Assembly (NCBI GenBank): GCA_012034575.1
Contig: JAAUPF010000006.1
Location: 1 to 64,000, forward strand
Length of the DNA stretch: 64,000 nucleotides
DNA from: Richelia sp. CSU_2_1
GTDB taxonomy: Bacteria; Cyanobacteriota; Cyanobacteriia; Cyanobacteriales; Microcoleaceae
Direction of reading: 5' to 3'
The notes below the pieces were generated by a model. It saw nothing but the letters and a program-made list of their open reading frames with translations, ran no database searches and was not told the DNA's origin. Of the stretch, positions 17,716 to 26,964 are shown piece by piece; positions within the stretch are counted from its first letter, which is position 1, and each line of letters begins with the position of its first letter. A program made the translations under genes and the position numbers.

Positions 17716-19338
17716 TTATTTTTTAGCTCTTATCACTAGATCGATTAACTGTTCTCGTCCCCAGAGTTGTACGCCATTCGCTTGAGCCAGTTTGCAAGCA
17801 TTGGATGTAAAATTACTGTTGGTAATTACGATCGCATCCCGCGCCCCGTAATATTTAACCGCACCAACCACTTCTTGCACTGCAGAATTTCCCACTTTTC
17901 CTTGATAGCGTTTTGCCTGAACGACGGTTTTCTTGCCTCCTTTAGCAAGAATCAAATCCGCACCAAAATCTGCCGTTTTGGGTGTCATTTCGACGGCATA
18001 ACCGAGATTGCGGAAACAGCAGGCTAAAAATTCCTCAAACTCTTCTCCAGTCATTAGATCGACTCGATCGATTAAATACCCAATTTCTAGCGATTCTAAC
18101 CGCGTATAACCTGCTAAAATCTGCTTGAATGTTTTCAACAGAATAGCACTCAACTTATGAGAAGGCAGATGGGAAGATAAGCTAGAAGATTGCGATCGAC
18201 TCTCGCTTAAATTTTCATTATTTAACTCGGTTAACAGCTTAGAAAATTCTAAAACTTGCTTGATTTTTTTCAACATATTTGTATTTGAGTTAGTAGCAGT
18301 AGAATTAGCAGCAGAGGGAGATGGCGATGCAGCTTGAACTTGAGTTTCTGCCGCAGGTGTCGGTATCGCATCCTCGATCGAAGTTTGCTGTACTTGCTCT
18401 CGGGCTTGCTTTCTTTTGCTCAAAACAGCCCGTTGAATTTTCAACAAAATTTTCCCCTCTCGCTCGTTAATTTCACCGTCAGCCTCGATCGTGTCGGTGC
18501 ATCTTTTTAAAAGTGGTTCGGCAAAGTCGAGTTCGAGTTTTTCGAGTAAAACATCCAATTTGGGAGGCAATTGAGACTGATTTTTCACAGCTTCAATTTC
18601 AGCTAAAGATCGAGAGTTTAAATTCGCCGCTTGTAATTCTGGTAAAAACTCTTCCCATCGGGTGAATTTTTTGCTGCTATAGACGACATAGGTCAAAATC
18701 CAATCCATCACCGTTTGTTGCGCGATCGCTCTTGCTAAATATTCCTCACTTTCTGCTTGCAATACCTCTTGTAAATCTTCGAGTTTAGTGTCGATTTCCG
18801 AAGAATTGAGCTGCGCTTCATAAAACCGACAAGCACCGTATCCCAGGGCATAAATCATTGCTGCACTGGCGCTAGCATTAATTACTGCACCCGCCAAGGG
18901 AATATTGCTAACCAGCGTAATTCCAGCTTCGATCGCTAAATTGCTACCCAAAGATAAACCGAAAATAGCAACAACTTCTCCTTTGCGATCGCTCGATTGC
19001 AAATCCATGCCATAGGCGGCAGCAATTTGATAAACCAACTCGGCAGATAGCGCCGTCACTGCCATTAAATCCATGCCAACCAACGCCAAAGCAGCGCCAG
19101 GAACTAAACTGCTAGCCAAGCCACTTCCTGCCGCTAGCAAGGCTTTTTCCACCATTAAGCGATGTGCGATTTCTTGAGATTTTGCGTGAGGATATTGGCG
19201 CTGCAACTCTCGAACTTGCGCCTCGGCAGTCACTACATCAACAGTATCGATCGCGCTAACTAACCAGTCAATTTTGAACTTTTCAGTTAGTTTTTTCAAG
19301 ATAGAACTTTGGGAAATTAAACCGATGGTTGAACCCAA
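17716..19338 (-). CDS. Membrane-associated Mrr-type restriction endonuclease
   Basis: 540 residues. The N-terminal half has an alanine-rich membrane-like region ([45 protein letters not shown]), resembling DUF697/YcjF-type membrane domains. A linker with a charged helix (about 290-330) and a Ser/Ala-rich stretch follow. The last 110 residues are an Mrr_cat PD-(D/E)XK nuclease: [12 protein letters not shown], the catalytic Asp in FGADLIL and the QxK motif in VVQAKRYQG. Mrr nucleases cut modified DNA and act in restriction; the membrane-domain fusion is unusual. The start overlaps the stop of the upstream repeat-protein gene by 22 bases, so the two are probably co-translated. Confidence 0.8.
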   Translation of the reverse strand: MGSTIGLISQSSILKKLTEKFKIDWLVSAIDTVDVVTAEAQVRELQRQYPHAKSQEIAHRLMVEKALLAAGSGLASSLVPGAALALVGMDLMAVTALSAELVYQIAAAYGMDLQSSDRKGEVVAIFGLSLGSNLAIEAGITLVSNIPLAGAVINASASAAMIYALGYGACRFYEAQLNSSEIDTKLEDLQEVLQAESEEYLARAIAQQTVMDWILTYVVYSSKKFTRWEEFLPELQAANLNSRSLAEIEAVKNQSQLPPKLDVLLEKLELDFAEPLLKRCTDTIEADGEINEREGKILLKIQRAVLSKRKQAREQVQQTSIEDAIPTPAAETQVQAASPSPSAANSTATNSNTNMLKKIKQVLEFSKLLTELNNENLSESRSQSSSLSSHLPSHKLSAILLKTFKQILAGYTRLESLEIGYLIDRVDLMTGEEFEEFLACCFRNLGYAVEMTPKTADFGADLILAKGGKKTVVQAKRYQGKVGNSAVQEVVGAVKYYGARDAIVITNSNFTSNACKLAQANGVQLWGREQLIDLVIRAKK

Positions 19339-19772
19339 AAATTGGGAACTTGCAATACTGCACTTCCCGCACTCACGGCTGCATTTCCTAGCGTACTAGC
19401 AGTATTTGCGATCGCACTTGTGGCACTCGCAGCAGTATTCGCGATCGCACTTCCCGCACTCGCGACAGCATTTTCAGCAGTATTTGCGATCGCACTTCCC
19501 GCACTCGCAGCAGTATTTGCGATCGCATTTCCCGCACTCGCGACAGCATTTTCAGCAGTGTTTGCGATCGCACTTCCCGCATTCGCTGCTGCATTTCCTA
19601 CCGCACTCGCACTTGCAGAAATAGTTCCGATAATAGAATTGAACCAATTAGATTTATCCTTGGATTGTGCCTGCGCTGTCGGTTCGGATGGCTCTTTTTC
19701 TGCTATTTCGGTTGGCGACCCAATTGCTTCTAAATGCGTGCTATCTGTTTCAATTTCATTGTTATCTGGCAT
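19317..19772 (-). CDS. Alanine-rich repeat protein with HIP1-periodic coding
   Basis: 151 residues. An acidic N terminus (about 1-40) precedes a long array of near-identical helical units: AGSAIANTA, AENAVASAG. The coding DNA has a HIP1 octamer in each unit at 19408, 19441, 19486, 19519 and 19564, with spacings alternating 33 and 45 bases, so the true period is 78 bases (26 residues). The amphipathic alanine-rich repeat recalls phasin- or LEA-like helices; no family can be named. It overlaps and precedes the Mrr gene, which suggests a joint role. The array may be expanded by recombination. Confidence 0.65.
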   Translation of the reverse strand: MPDNNEIETDSTHLEAIGSPTEIAEKEPSEPTAQAQSKDKSNWFNSIIGTISASASAVGNAAANAGSAIANTAENAVASAGNAIANTAASAGSAIANTAENAVASAGSAIANTAASATSAIANTASTLGNAAVSAGSAVLQVPNFWVQPSV

Positions 19773-19800
19773 TGGTTTTAATTGGAGTTATTTTGGGAAA

Positions 19801-19888
19801 TAAGGACTGAAGTCCTCACTACGAACAAGAGAAGGACTTCAGTCCTCACTACGAACCTGAAGAAGGACTGAAGTCCTGACTGCGAACC
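19801..19888. repeat. Triplicated AAGGACTGAAGTCCT element
   Basis: Three successive units of AGGACT(GA/TC)AGTCCT followed by CACTACGAAC or GACTGCGAAC between yebC and the repeat-protein gene. Each unit is a palindrome. A copy of the same element (GTAGGGACTTCAGTCCTGA) lies inside cobN near 34963-34981. Confidence 0.85.
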
Positions 19889-19903
19889 TCAATCTTTCAA
19901 CTT

Positions 19904-20671
19904 TTAAGCCATACTTAAAGACATCAATTCTTCGGTCATTTCAAAATTTGCTGTTACGCTTTGCACGTCGTCCAAATCTTCCAAAGCGTCCATTAATTTG
20001 AGGAGCGATCGAGCTTTTTCAGGATTGTCCATTTCTACTGTATTGCTAGGAATCCAGCGAGTCTCCGACTGCAAAACTGCCAAACCTTTGTGTTTCAAAA
20101 TACTCGCTAAATTTTCCAAATTAGCAACAGTTGTAAATACCTCTGCACCTTCAGTATCTTCATCAATTGAAATCAATTCGTAAGATTCGGCCTCGGCTTC
20201 TAGAGACGCTTCAAACAGTTGTTCTTCGTCGATAGAACCTTCTACCGTACACACTCCTTTTTGGTCGAACATCCAACCGACGCAGCCCGTTTCGCCGAGA
20301 TTTCCGCCATTTTTAGTAAAAGCTTCCCGCAAGTCAGCCGCCGTGCGATTGCGGTTGTCTGTCAGGGCTTCAATTAAAATCGCAACTCCGCCGACACCGT
20401 AGCCTTCGTAGCGGATAGCTTCTAATTCGGAATTCGCCCCCAACTTACCGGCACCTTTCGCGATCGCCCGTTCTATGTTTTCATTGGGAATACCTGCCGC
20501 CTTCGCTTTGTCAATTGCCGTCCGCAGTTGAAAATTACCCGCCGGATCGGGAACTCCACTGCGGGCCGCGACAATTATTTCGCGAGATACTTTAGTAAAA
20601 ATTTTGGCTTTAACGGCGTCAACTCTAGCTTTCTGGCGTTTAATATTCGCCCATTTACTGTGTCCTGCCAT
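19904..20671 (-). CDS. yebC: YebC/PmpR-family protein
   Basis: 255 residues, full family length. It opens with the hallmark MAGHSKWANIKRQKARVD, then NIERAIAKGAG, ALTDNRNRTAADLR and GNLGETGCVGWMF, and ends in a typical acidic third domain. YebC proteins act as transcription regulators in some bacteria and, by recent work, help translation of proline-rich stretches. It is monocistronic, with repeats on both sides. The identification is certain; the role in this organism is not. Confidence 0.96.
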   Translation of the reverse strand: MAGHSKWANIKRQKARVDAVKAKIFTKVSREIIVAARSGVPDPAGNFQLRTAIDKAKAAGIPNENIERAIAKGAGKLGANSELEAIRYEGYGVGGVAILIEALTDNRNRTAADLREAFTKNGGNLGETGCVGWMFDQKGVCTVEGSIDEEQLFEASLEAEAESYELISIDEDTEGAEVFTTVANLENLASILKHKGLAVLQSETRWIPSNTVEMDNPEKARSLLKLMDALEDLDDVQSVTANFEMTEELMSLSMA

Positions 20672-20692
20672 AACGATTTGAGATTTTCAACT

Positions 20693-20830
20693 TGAGATGT
20701 TCGATCGAACTCGCACAAACGTAGGGTGCGCAATGCGCACCTTACCGTTAAATAATAGCACTGAGATGTGCGATCGAACTTGCATAAACGTAGGGTGCGC
20801 AATGCGCACCTTACCGTTAAATAATAGCAC
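20693..20830. repeat. Tandem duplication of a palindromic element
   Basis: Two copies of a 69-base unit (start points 20693 and 20762) differing at a few bases. Each holds TGAGATGT, CGATCGAACT and the palindrome GTAGGGTGCGCAATGCGCACC, then GTTAAATAATAGCAC. It fills the spacer upstream of yebC. Short frames across it on both strands are artefacts. Confidence 0.92.
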
Positions 20831-20855
20831 TCTGATTCTTTGCCTTAACTCAACT

Positions 20856-21493
20856 TTAATTAAACCGGATAGCAGCTTCAGATTCTGTGAGATGGGAAGT
20901 ATCGCCATTAAGTTCGATCGACCATCCCGAATATTGTCGCACGACTTTCACCACACAGCACAAAGCGGCATTAATTTCAGTTTCCGCGACGCCCGCCAGT
21001 CCGATCGCGCATCCCAAAACTGACGCGCCGTGACCTACTAATAGTATATCTTCGGGAAACTCATTAGCGAGGCGTTTGGCAGTTTCTCCGGCCCGGTTGA
21101 GGCAATTTTCGGTAGTTTCTGGATATTTAGTAATGCTGCTTTTGTAAGTGCGATCGATCCTGGGAAAACGCTCGCATAAAGTTTCAAAAGACTCTGTTTC
21201 TGGCATTTCTGTCATCCATTCAGGATTCAGCCATTCGCACAATCCCCACTCTAGTTTAATTGGCAAATCGAGGGCGTTGGCGACATGATTTGCTGTTTGC
21301 ACTGTCCGCAAAAAGGGGAAGCGAAAATGTGGGAAATTTTTTCATTTTTGAGGCGATTTGCCAGTTGTTTTGCTTGAACGTGACCGTCTTCAGAAAGGTG
21401 CGGATCGTAACGCTTTTCTGCGGTGAGAAACCAATCGGGGTTTACGAAGTCGATGCGGTTTCCGTGTCGTGCGATCCAGACTGTTTGCGACAT
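20856..21493 (-). pseudogene. Histidine phosphatase-family protein, one-base frameshift
   Basis: Two overlapping frames make one protein of about 210 residues. The first (from 21493) has the catalytic TVWIARHGNRID and HLSEDGHVQAKQLA and runs to SHIFASPF; the second continues at RTVQTANHVANALDL and has the second catalytic His in LLVGHGASV. The break is in a short T run on the coding strand (AAAAA on the plus strand near 21311-21315): one extra T would restore FASPFLRTVQTA. This is a phosphoglycerate-mutase-like phosphatase of unknown substrate. The shift may be a sequencing error. Confidence 0.85.
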
Positions 21494-21954
21494 GAGAATT
21501 TGATTGTTTGGTTTCTTGTTGGGGATTATATCAAAGTTTAGGTATTTTTGGAACCGCAGATAATGCAGATGAACGCTGATTAACGCTGATGGATGGTGGA
21601 TTTTTTATGGGCGATGGGGGTGCGATCGTTTTTTTACCTTAAAGTCTTTTTTGCCAAATTTCTAAGGATAAATTAATTAAGAAATCTAAAAGATTAGCTT
21701 CATTTTTTTGCTGACTTATCTCGGCTACATGCCGAGCAAATTCTCTAAATGCGCTTCGACAAAATCTTCTAAAGCCTCTTCGCTGACAAATTCCCACTCC
21801 GATCCTATTTTCCTCAATGCGACATTGCTTAACATTTTGACACTGGTATCCAAAATAACAAACTTTTCCTGCAATTATCTACTATAGTGGAATTGCATTC
21901 TCAAAGATTGAATTTTAAATCTAAAAAAAGCTTAAATATTGAAGTTCAAAAAAT
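21494..21954. other. Spacer with a gene remnant
   Basis: About 460 bases. Near 21550-21590 is a copy of the GCAGATGAACGCTGATTAACGC element seen elsewhere. The rest contains a short remnant described separately and an AT-rich stretch before the DUF4864 gene. No complete gene is visible. Confidence 0.5.
21725..21835 (-). pseudogene. Remnant resembling the start of a DUF91/NucS-like protein
   Basis: 36 codons from the ATG at 21835 to a TAG. The sequence VALRKIGSEWEFVSEEALED, then FVEAHLENLLG, resembles the opening of cyanobacterial DUF91-type nuclease-like proteins, which normally continue for 200 or more residues. Here it stops at once. A different frame continues downstream (HVAEISQQKNEANLLDF, LINLSLEIWQKRL) to about 21630, so one or more deletions or shifts are likely. 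Family link is from memory and weak. Confidence 0.35.
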
Positions 21955-22311
21955 ATGCAAATTACTGAGACCGATCGCACTTCGATTCGCTCGATCGTAG
22001 AACAGCAACTGCTAGCCTTTCAGAGAGATGATGCAGCCGCTGCTTTTGCCTTTGCCAGTCCCGGAATTCAGCAGCAATTCCGCAAAGCAGAAAGCTTTAT
22101 GAAAATGGTGAAAATTGCCTATCAAGCTGTTTATAGGCCGCGATCGGTTTTATTTGAAGACCTCGCTAATATATCAGGAAATCCGGCTCAGCCAGTGTTC
22201 TTGTTAGATCCTAAAGGTATTCCCTCAATGGCAGTTTATCTGATGGAAAAACAGCCCGATCGCAGTTGGCGAATTAATGGCTGTTATTTAGTTCCTATCT
22301 CAGAGGAATAA
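21955..22311 (+). CDS. DUF4864 protein
   Basis: 118 residues without signal peptide. It matches DUF4864 in length and pattern: IRSIVEQQLLAFQRDDAAAA, FAFASPGIQ, SFMKMVKIAYQAVYRPRSV and the C-terminal WRINGCYLVP. The fold is predicted NTF2-like. Function is unknown. A heptamer array starts right after the stop. Confidence 0.85.
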   Translation: MQITETDRTSIRSIVEQQLLAFQRDDAAAAFAFASPGIQQQFRKAESFMKMVKIAYQAVYRPRSVLFEDLANISGNPAQPVFLLDPKGIPSMAVYLMEKQPDRSWRINGCYLVPISEE

Positions 22312-22315
22312 GGAT

Positions 22316-22391
22316 GGTCATTGGTCATTGGTCATTGGTCATTGGTAATTGGTAATTGGTAATTGGTAATTGGTAATTGGTAATTGGTGAT
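22316..22391. repeat. Heptamer array TTGGTCA/TTGGTAA
   Basis: About ten consecutive heptamers (GGTCATT then GGTAATT) immediately after the DUF4864 stop codon; an STRR array. Confidence 0.93.
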
Positions 22392-22427
22392 TGGCAGTTA
22401 CAGATTGCTGTTTAACAATTAGATTTC

Positions 22428-22583
22428 GATCCCCCTCAGCCCCCTTACAAAGGGGGGGACCGGAAGTGTTCTTCAAGTCCCCCTTTTTAAGGGGGATTTA
22501 GGGGGATCTAGACTTCAGCTTGCGAGACCGGAAGCGCTCTTCAAGTCCCCCTTTCTAAGGGGGATTTAGGGGGATCTAGACTT
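22428..22583. repeat. Duplicated CCCCCTTT..AAGGGGGAT palindromic element
   Basis: Two 58-base copies at 22458-22515 and 22526-22583, each with GACCGGAAG, TCTTCAAGTCCCCCTTT, TAAGGGGGATTTAGGGGGATC and TAGACTT. A degenerate half copy precedes them at 22428. The stems could form strong hairpins. Relatives of this element lie inside cobN (about 33125-33172), the kinase gene (about 40735-40775) and queG (about 49097-49126). Confidence 0.92.
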
Positions 22584-22728
22584 AGGTAAAAACGAGATTT
22601 TTCGAGAACTTCAGCTTTAAGTTGACACCTGCGGACACAGTATCAGCCGAAGGATTGTCGCGTCATGGCGAGGATTGTTCCATCGACGGATGTACTTCAT
22701 AAACCCGCGATCGGCTCTAATTCATAGC

Positions 22729-23418
22729 TTAGTTTTTTCTACTAATTTTCAGCATTTTATTGCCACCTTTTTGAAATTCGTAGGCTACCTCTTTAATTTC
22801 TACAAAAAATCCTCTGGCTTCTAATTCTTTGACAGTCGGCGACAGTCGATCGGATACTTCGCTGCTAAAACTCTGTAACAGCGGAAATATCCGCACTTCC
22901 CGAGCAATGCGACTCATTTCTAAAATAGAATTTAGGTGAAATTCTTCGGATAGCAAATGAGAATAAGTAAATAAAAAATGACTGCATAAAGCTAGGTCGA
23001 ATTTGCAATCTGGAAAAGGCAAAACTGGCAATTCAGCAGTGATGTAGCGCCCATCCTGAACGCCTGAGGGAAAATCTACTAAAAATTTTTGCATCGCCCC
23101 CATCCGCACTTCGCCTAAGTGTTCCGGTGATTTGATATCTGTCCACACAAAATCATCTAAAGTTGCTTTAACTCCATCCAGTACAGTTTGATAGGTTGCT
23201 TGAATGCGATCGCCAATTTCCGCTGCTGTAAACTGATAAACTGGATCGCAAGAAATTACTTTGTTACCTTGCTGAGTCATTTCCGCATTAAAGCTGGCCG
23301 GGCCGCCCGCACAATCAAGAATTGCTAGATCGAGCTCAGTTGCTGTTAAGCCAAACATTTTGATGTATTCATCCAAACACCGTCCCCAAGGAATTACTCG
23401 ATCGAGTTTAAATGACAC
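22729..23418 (-). CDS. Class I SAM-dependent methyltransferase-like protein
   Basis: 229 residues. The SAM-binding core begins at AILDCAGGPASFNAEM (motif I DCAGGP, with the acidic residue of motif II in VISCDPVY). Later motifs include LPFPDCKFDLALCSHFLF, which is motif IV-like, and the terminal KMLKI. This type is widespread in cyanobacteria; the substrate is unknown. It is alone on its strand between repeat-filled spacers. Confidence 0.78.
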   Translation of the reverse strand: MSFKLDRVIPWGRCLDEYIKMFGLTATELDLAILDCAGGPASFNAEMTQQGNKVISCDPVYQFTAAEIGDRIQATYQTVLDGVKATLDDFVWTDIKSPEHLGEVRMGAMQKFLVDFPSGVQDGRYITAELPVLPFPDCKFDLALCSHFLFTYSHLLSEEFHLNSILEMSRIAREVRIFPLLQSFSSEVSDRLSPTVKELEARGFFVEIKEVAYEFQKGGNKMLKISRKN

Positions 23419-23439
23419 TGTTTTTTACCTCTCGTGATA

Positions 23440-23605
23440 GTTGACAGTTGATAGTTGACAGTTGACAGTTGGGAATTGGGAATTGGGAATTGGGAATTGG
23501 GAATTGGGAATTGGGAATTGGGAATTGGTAATTCTTCCACTCTCCCCCTCCCCCACTCTCCCCTCTTCCTTCTTCCTTCTTCCTTCTTCCTTCTTCCTTC
23601 TTCTG
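23440..23605. repeat. Heptamer arrays TTGACAG, TTGGGAA and TTCCTTC
   Basis: In the spacer between divergent genes: TTGACAG/TTGATAG units, then about nine TTGGGAA units (to 23531), a C/T-rich tract and about six TTCCTTC units. All are STRR heptamers. Short frames here are artefacts. Confidence 0.94.
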
Positions 23606-23775
23606 ACTTACTTTACAATTTCTTTACAAGCAAAGTGTAAAATCGGGAAGCGCGATCGGGCAAATTTATCGTTTTAGCTATGGATTTTAGATCGCAGCAA
23701 GGCTAAACTTAACAGAGGCTAAACTTAACATCATAATTAATCTCGATCGCTGGCAGGCTGAACCGGAGCAAAACA

Positions 23776-25617
23776 ATGAAAAATACTGTGAAAAACGCTA
23801 CAACTATCAGTTTATCAGCACTTCTGCTGTTAGGCAGTTCGCTGCCGATCGCAGCCCAGCCCCGCCCCCCCAGAAATCCCGCACCAGCCCCGAATCAAAA
23901 CAGGCCCAGAGTACCTCCACCGCCTCCTCCCGGCAGTCTCCCGAGCGGCAATTTTGGTTCCTTCGGAGCAGAAGCAGCTTATACTTTAGGAGCGGGCGAT
24001 CGAGTTTCTTTGGATATTGTCGGTGTTCCTGAATTCAGCAAAGAATATCAAGTGCTGGTTGACGGCACGCTGAATTTGCCGATAATTCGCAGCGTGTCAA
24101 TTCAAGGTTTGACGCTGCAACAAGCCGCCGAAGTAATTACTAGGCGATACGAACCTTTTATTAACGTTCCCGTTGTCACATTAACTTTGATACTTGCTAG
24201 ACCTTTAAATATAGGTGTTGCCGGTGAAGTTACCCGGCCGGGTTCGTACAAAATTAATCCAGTTAGAGAAGGAACTGGAGGGGGAGTAAAATTCCCTACT
24301 TTGATGGAAATGCTGCAACTTGCAATGGGCGTGACACCAGCAGGAGATATGCGCAACGTGCAAATTCGCCGTCCCCGCAGAGGCGCACCGGAGCAGGTTG
24401 TTACTGTTAATTTGCAGGATTTTTTAGACACGGGAAATTTGCGCCAAGATGTGACGATTCGAGATGGAGATACTATTTTTGTCCCCACAGCAAGCGCCCT
24501 GAATACCCAAGAAGTGCGCGAAAGAGCGAGTGCTAATTTTTCTGCTGATATTACTAAACCAATTGGAGTAGTAATTGTTGGAGAAGTGAACCGTCCTGGA
24601 CCTTATACTGTATTTGCTTCTGATGTGCGATCGAGCAACCAACAAACAGAATTGAGTTTTGTATCGATAGACCAGCAACAAGGTGCTGTTGTAGGCTTGC
24701 CAACCATAACTAGAGCGCTAAAAATTGCTGGCGGCATTACTACAGAAGCTGACATTCGCCGCGTACAAATCCGCCGCCGAGTTCGAGGTGGTGAAGAACA
24801 AACTATTATGGTAAATTTGTGGGATTTGCTGCAAAAAGGTGATGCTTCTCAAGATATTTTGCTGCAAGAAGGAGATAGTGTTATTATCCCCACCGCAGCT
24901 ACCGTAGATTTAGCTGAAGTTTCGCAAGTTGCCACATCAAGCTTTTCTCCGAATGCGATCGCGATTAATATTGTAGGGGAAGTAATCAGACCGGGAGCGT
25001 TGCAAGTTCGACCCAATACATCGCTACACCAAGCTTTGTTAACTGCTGGCAGTTTCAATCAACTGCGAGCTAAAAAAGATCGGGTAGAATTGCTGCGTTT
25101 GAATCCCAACGGTACTGTTTCCCGCAGGACGATCGAAGTTGATTTCGCTCAAGGTTTGAATCCCAATAATAACCCAACTCTCCGCAACAATGATGTGATT
25201 TTAGTCGCTCGATCGGGCTATGCTAGAGTAGCAGACAATATCAACAGTTTCTTGCAGCCCGTGGTGGGAGTAGCAAGTGGTATCAGTTCTGTCGCTAATA
25301 TTTTGAGCGGGTTTGAAACAACTATCAGAACGTTTCAGAGGTTGTTTTTGGGAGGAGATTTCGAGCGGCGAAATCAACTCGACCAACTCCGCCAACAGCG
25401 CGAAGATAGACGAGAGCAACGTGAAGACAGACAGCTAGAAAGAGAGCGGCAAGCAGAAGACAGAGAATTGCAGCGTATAGACAGACAGCGAGCAGAAGAA
25501 GATCGAAGACTGCTATTAGAAGACAGACAGCGACAAATAGAGCTGGAAAACCAGCAGCTTCAAATTCAGCAGCAGCAACTGCAATTGCAAAATCAAAATC
25601 AAGGCGGTCAGCAGTAA
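23776..25617 (+). CDS. Polysaccharide export protein (Wza-like, SLBB domains)
   Basis: 613 residues. A signal peptide (ISLSALLLLGSSLPIAAQ) is followed by a Pro-rich stretch. Residues about 70-150 form the Poly_export domain (YTLGAGDRVSLDIVGVPEF; DGTLNLPII), then three SLBB repeats begin at LNIGVAGEVTRPGSY, IGVVIVGEVNRPGPY and IAINIVGEVIRPGAL. The last 100 residues are a highly charged Arg/Glu/Gln coiled coil. It should form an outer-membrane or periplasmic channel for capsular or released polysaccharide. The charged tail may contact an inner-membrane Wzc-like partner, which is not nearby. It has a GGAGC ribosome-binding site. Confidence 0.93.
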   Translation: MKNTVKNATTISLSALLLLGSSLPIAAQPRPPRNPAPAPNQNRPRVPPPPPPGSLPSGNFGSFGAEAAYTLGAGDRVSLDIVGVPEFSKEYQVLVDGTLNLPIIRSVSIQGLTLQQAAEVITRRYEPFINVPVVTLTLILARPLNIGVAGEVTRPGSYKINPVREGTGGGVKFPTLMEMLQLAMGVTPAGDMRNVQIRRPRRGAPEQVVTVNLQDFLDTGNLRQDVTIRDGDTIFVPTASALNTQEVRERASANFSADITKPIGVVIVGEVNRPGPYTVFASDVRSSNQQTELSFVSIDQQQGAVVGLPTITRALKIAGGITTEADIRRVQIRRRVRGGEEQTIMVNLWDLLQKGDASQDILLQEGDSVIIPTAATVDLAEVSQVATSSFSPNAIAINIVGEVIRPGALQVRPNTSLHQALLTAGSFNQLRAKKDRVELLRLNPNGTVSRRTIEVDFAQGLNPNNNPTLRNNDVILVARSGYARVADNINSFLQPVVGVASGISSVANILSGFETTIRTFQRLFLGGDFERRNQLDQLRQQREDRREQREDRQLERERQAEDRELQRIDRQRAEEDRRLLLEDRQRQIELENQQLQIQQQQLQLQNQNQGGQQ

Positions 25618-25815
25618 AGCCAACCTCACCCCCTTTAATAGTTGTTATTTTTGGGGGTTGGTAACAATAGAGATATTTTCGCTTTTTAATTTATAACCTT
25701 TGATTATTGTACTGACAAATTATCCGAACATGAAGTTGCGAGCGCGCGGAATATCTCCTCAGAATTCATCTTTGCCCGATTCTCAATCTGTTATAAAAAT
25801 ATCCCAGCTAAAGCC

Positions 25816-26963
25816 GTGATCAAAGAAATTAAAATCCAAAATTACAAATCGATTCACAAGCTGAAACTAGAATTAGGGCGAGTAACAGTTTTGATTGGCG
25901 AAAATGGTTCCGGCAAAAGCAATATTCTAGAGGCGATCGCCCTGGCTTCAGCAGCAGCAGATGATAAACTAGATAATGAGTTTTTAGCATCTAGGGGCAT
26001 CCGAGTTACAGAACCTCAATTGATGCGATCGGCTTTTGAAAAAGATGATTCTGCACGAGATATCAAACTCTCTTTATTGGGACAAAATTGCCAAGAATAT
26101 AGTTTTGTACTCCATAATGAAGGCCGGCCTTATTCTCAGTGGATTAATAAAGAAGCAGACCAGCTCATTATTCACAAGTTCAGAGATTTTGTGAAGGCAT
26201 ATAACGGCAATAGAGAAGAATTAATCGAAAAAATTTCAGACGATTTTTTTTTAAAAGTATCTTCAGAGAACCGCTTAGTAAAGTAATTGATTCATTCATA
26301 ATACACAATTTTTTGATATATTCTCCAGAAAATTACTCATTGCGGATATTTGAACTAGAAGAGCAAATTCAACCGCTAGGCATTTATGGTGAAGGTTTGT
26401 TTAAACTACTGCAAGTTTTAAGTTTAGAAGATAACCAGGAAAAAATTACAGAAATCAAGGATTTACTTCGATTAATAGATTGGTTTCAAGATTTTGAGAT
26501 TCCGCGCACCTATAGTGAATTTGAATACAAGCTTCAAATCAAAGATAGGTATTTAAACTCAGATTTAACTTACTTCGACCAAAGAAGTTCTAATGAAGGA
26601 TTTCTATTTTTACTATTTTACTTTACCTTGTTCATCAGTGACCTCACCCCGAAATTTTTTGCCATAGATAACATTGATGCTTCTCTCAACCCTAGATTGT
26701 GCCGCCGATTAATACAAGAACTAATCGAACTAGCAAAAAAACATGATAAACAAGTCATCTTTACAACTCACAACCCGGCAGTTTTAGATGGTTTGGATTT
26801 AGATGATGACGAACAGCGGCTGCTTGTAATTTCTCGCAACCTATTAGGTTATACTAAAGCGAGGCGCATTTTCAAACCTAAACCTTTAGATGGACAAGAA
26901 CCTGTGAAATTATCAGAGGCGTTTTTGAGAGGCTACATCGGCGGACTTCCTAAAAATTTTTAA
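25816..26963 (+). pseudogene. AAA (OLD/RecF-like) ATPase, frameshifted at a T9 run
   Basis: Two frames make one protein of about 382 residues. The first (GTG at 25816) has IKEIKIQNYKSIHKLKLELG and the Walker A GENGSGKSN, and ends at 26286. The true frame can be followed from the nine-T run at 26244-26252 as SIFREPLSKVIDSF, then IYSPENYSLRIFELEEQ, into the second frame, which holds the Walker B-like FFAIDNIDASLNPRL and the H-loop VIFTTHNPAVLDGLDL. The usual Walker B DE is DN here. This is an AAA_15/AAA_21 type ATPase. One base separates it from a TOPRIM-like gene, a defence-type arrangement. Decay, slippage or sequencing error could explain the break. Confidence 0.8.
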
Positions 26964-26964
26964 T

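Noticed and set aside
17513-17716. 67-codon minus-strand frame of EGRRQK repeats
   Set aside because: It is the translation of heptamer arrays with no start context.
22316-23605. Possible CRISPR array in the regular repeats
   Set aside because: The units are contiguous 7-mers without unique spacers, and no cas genes are present.
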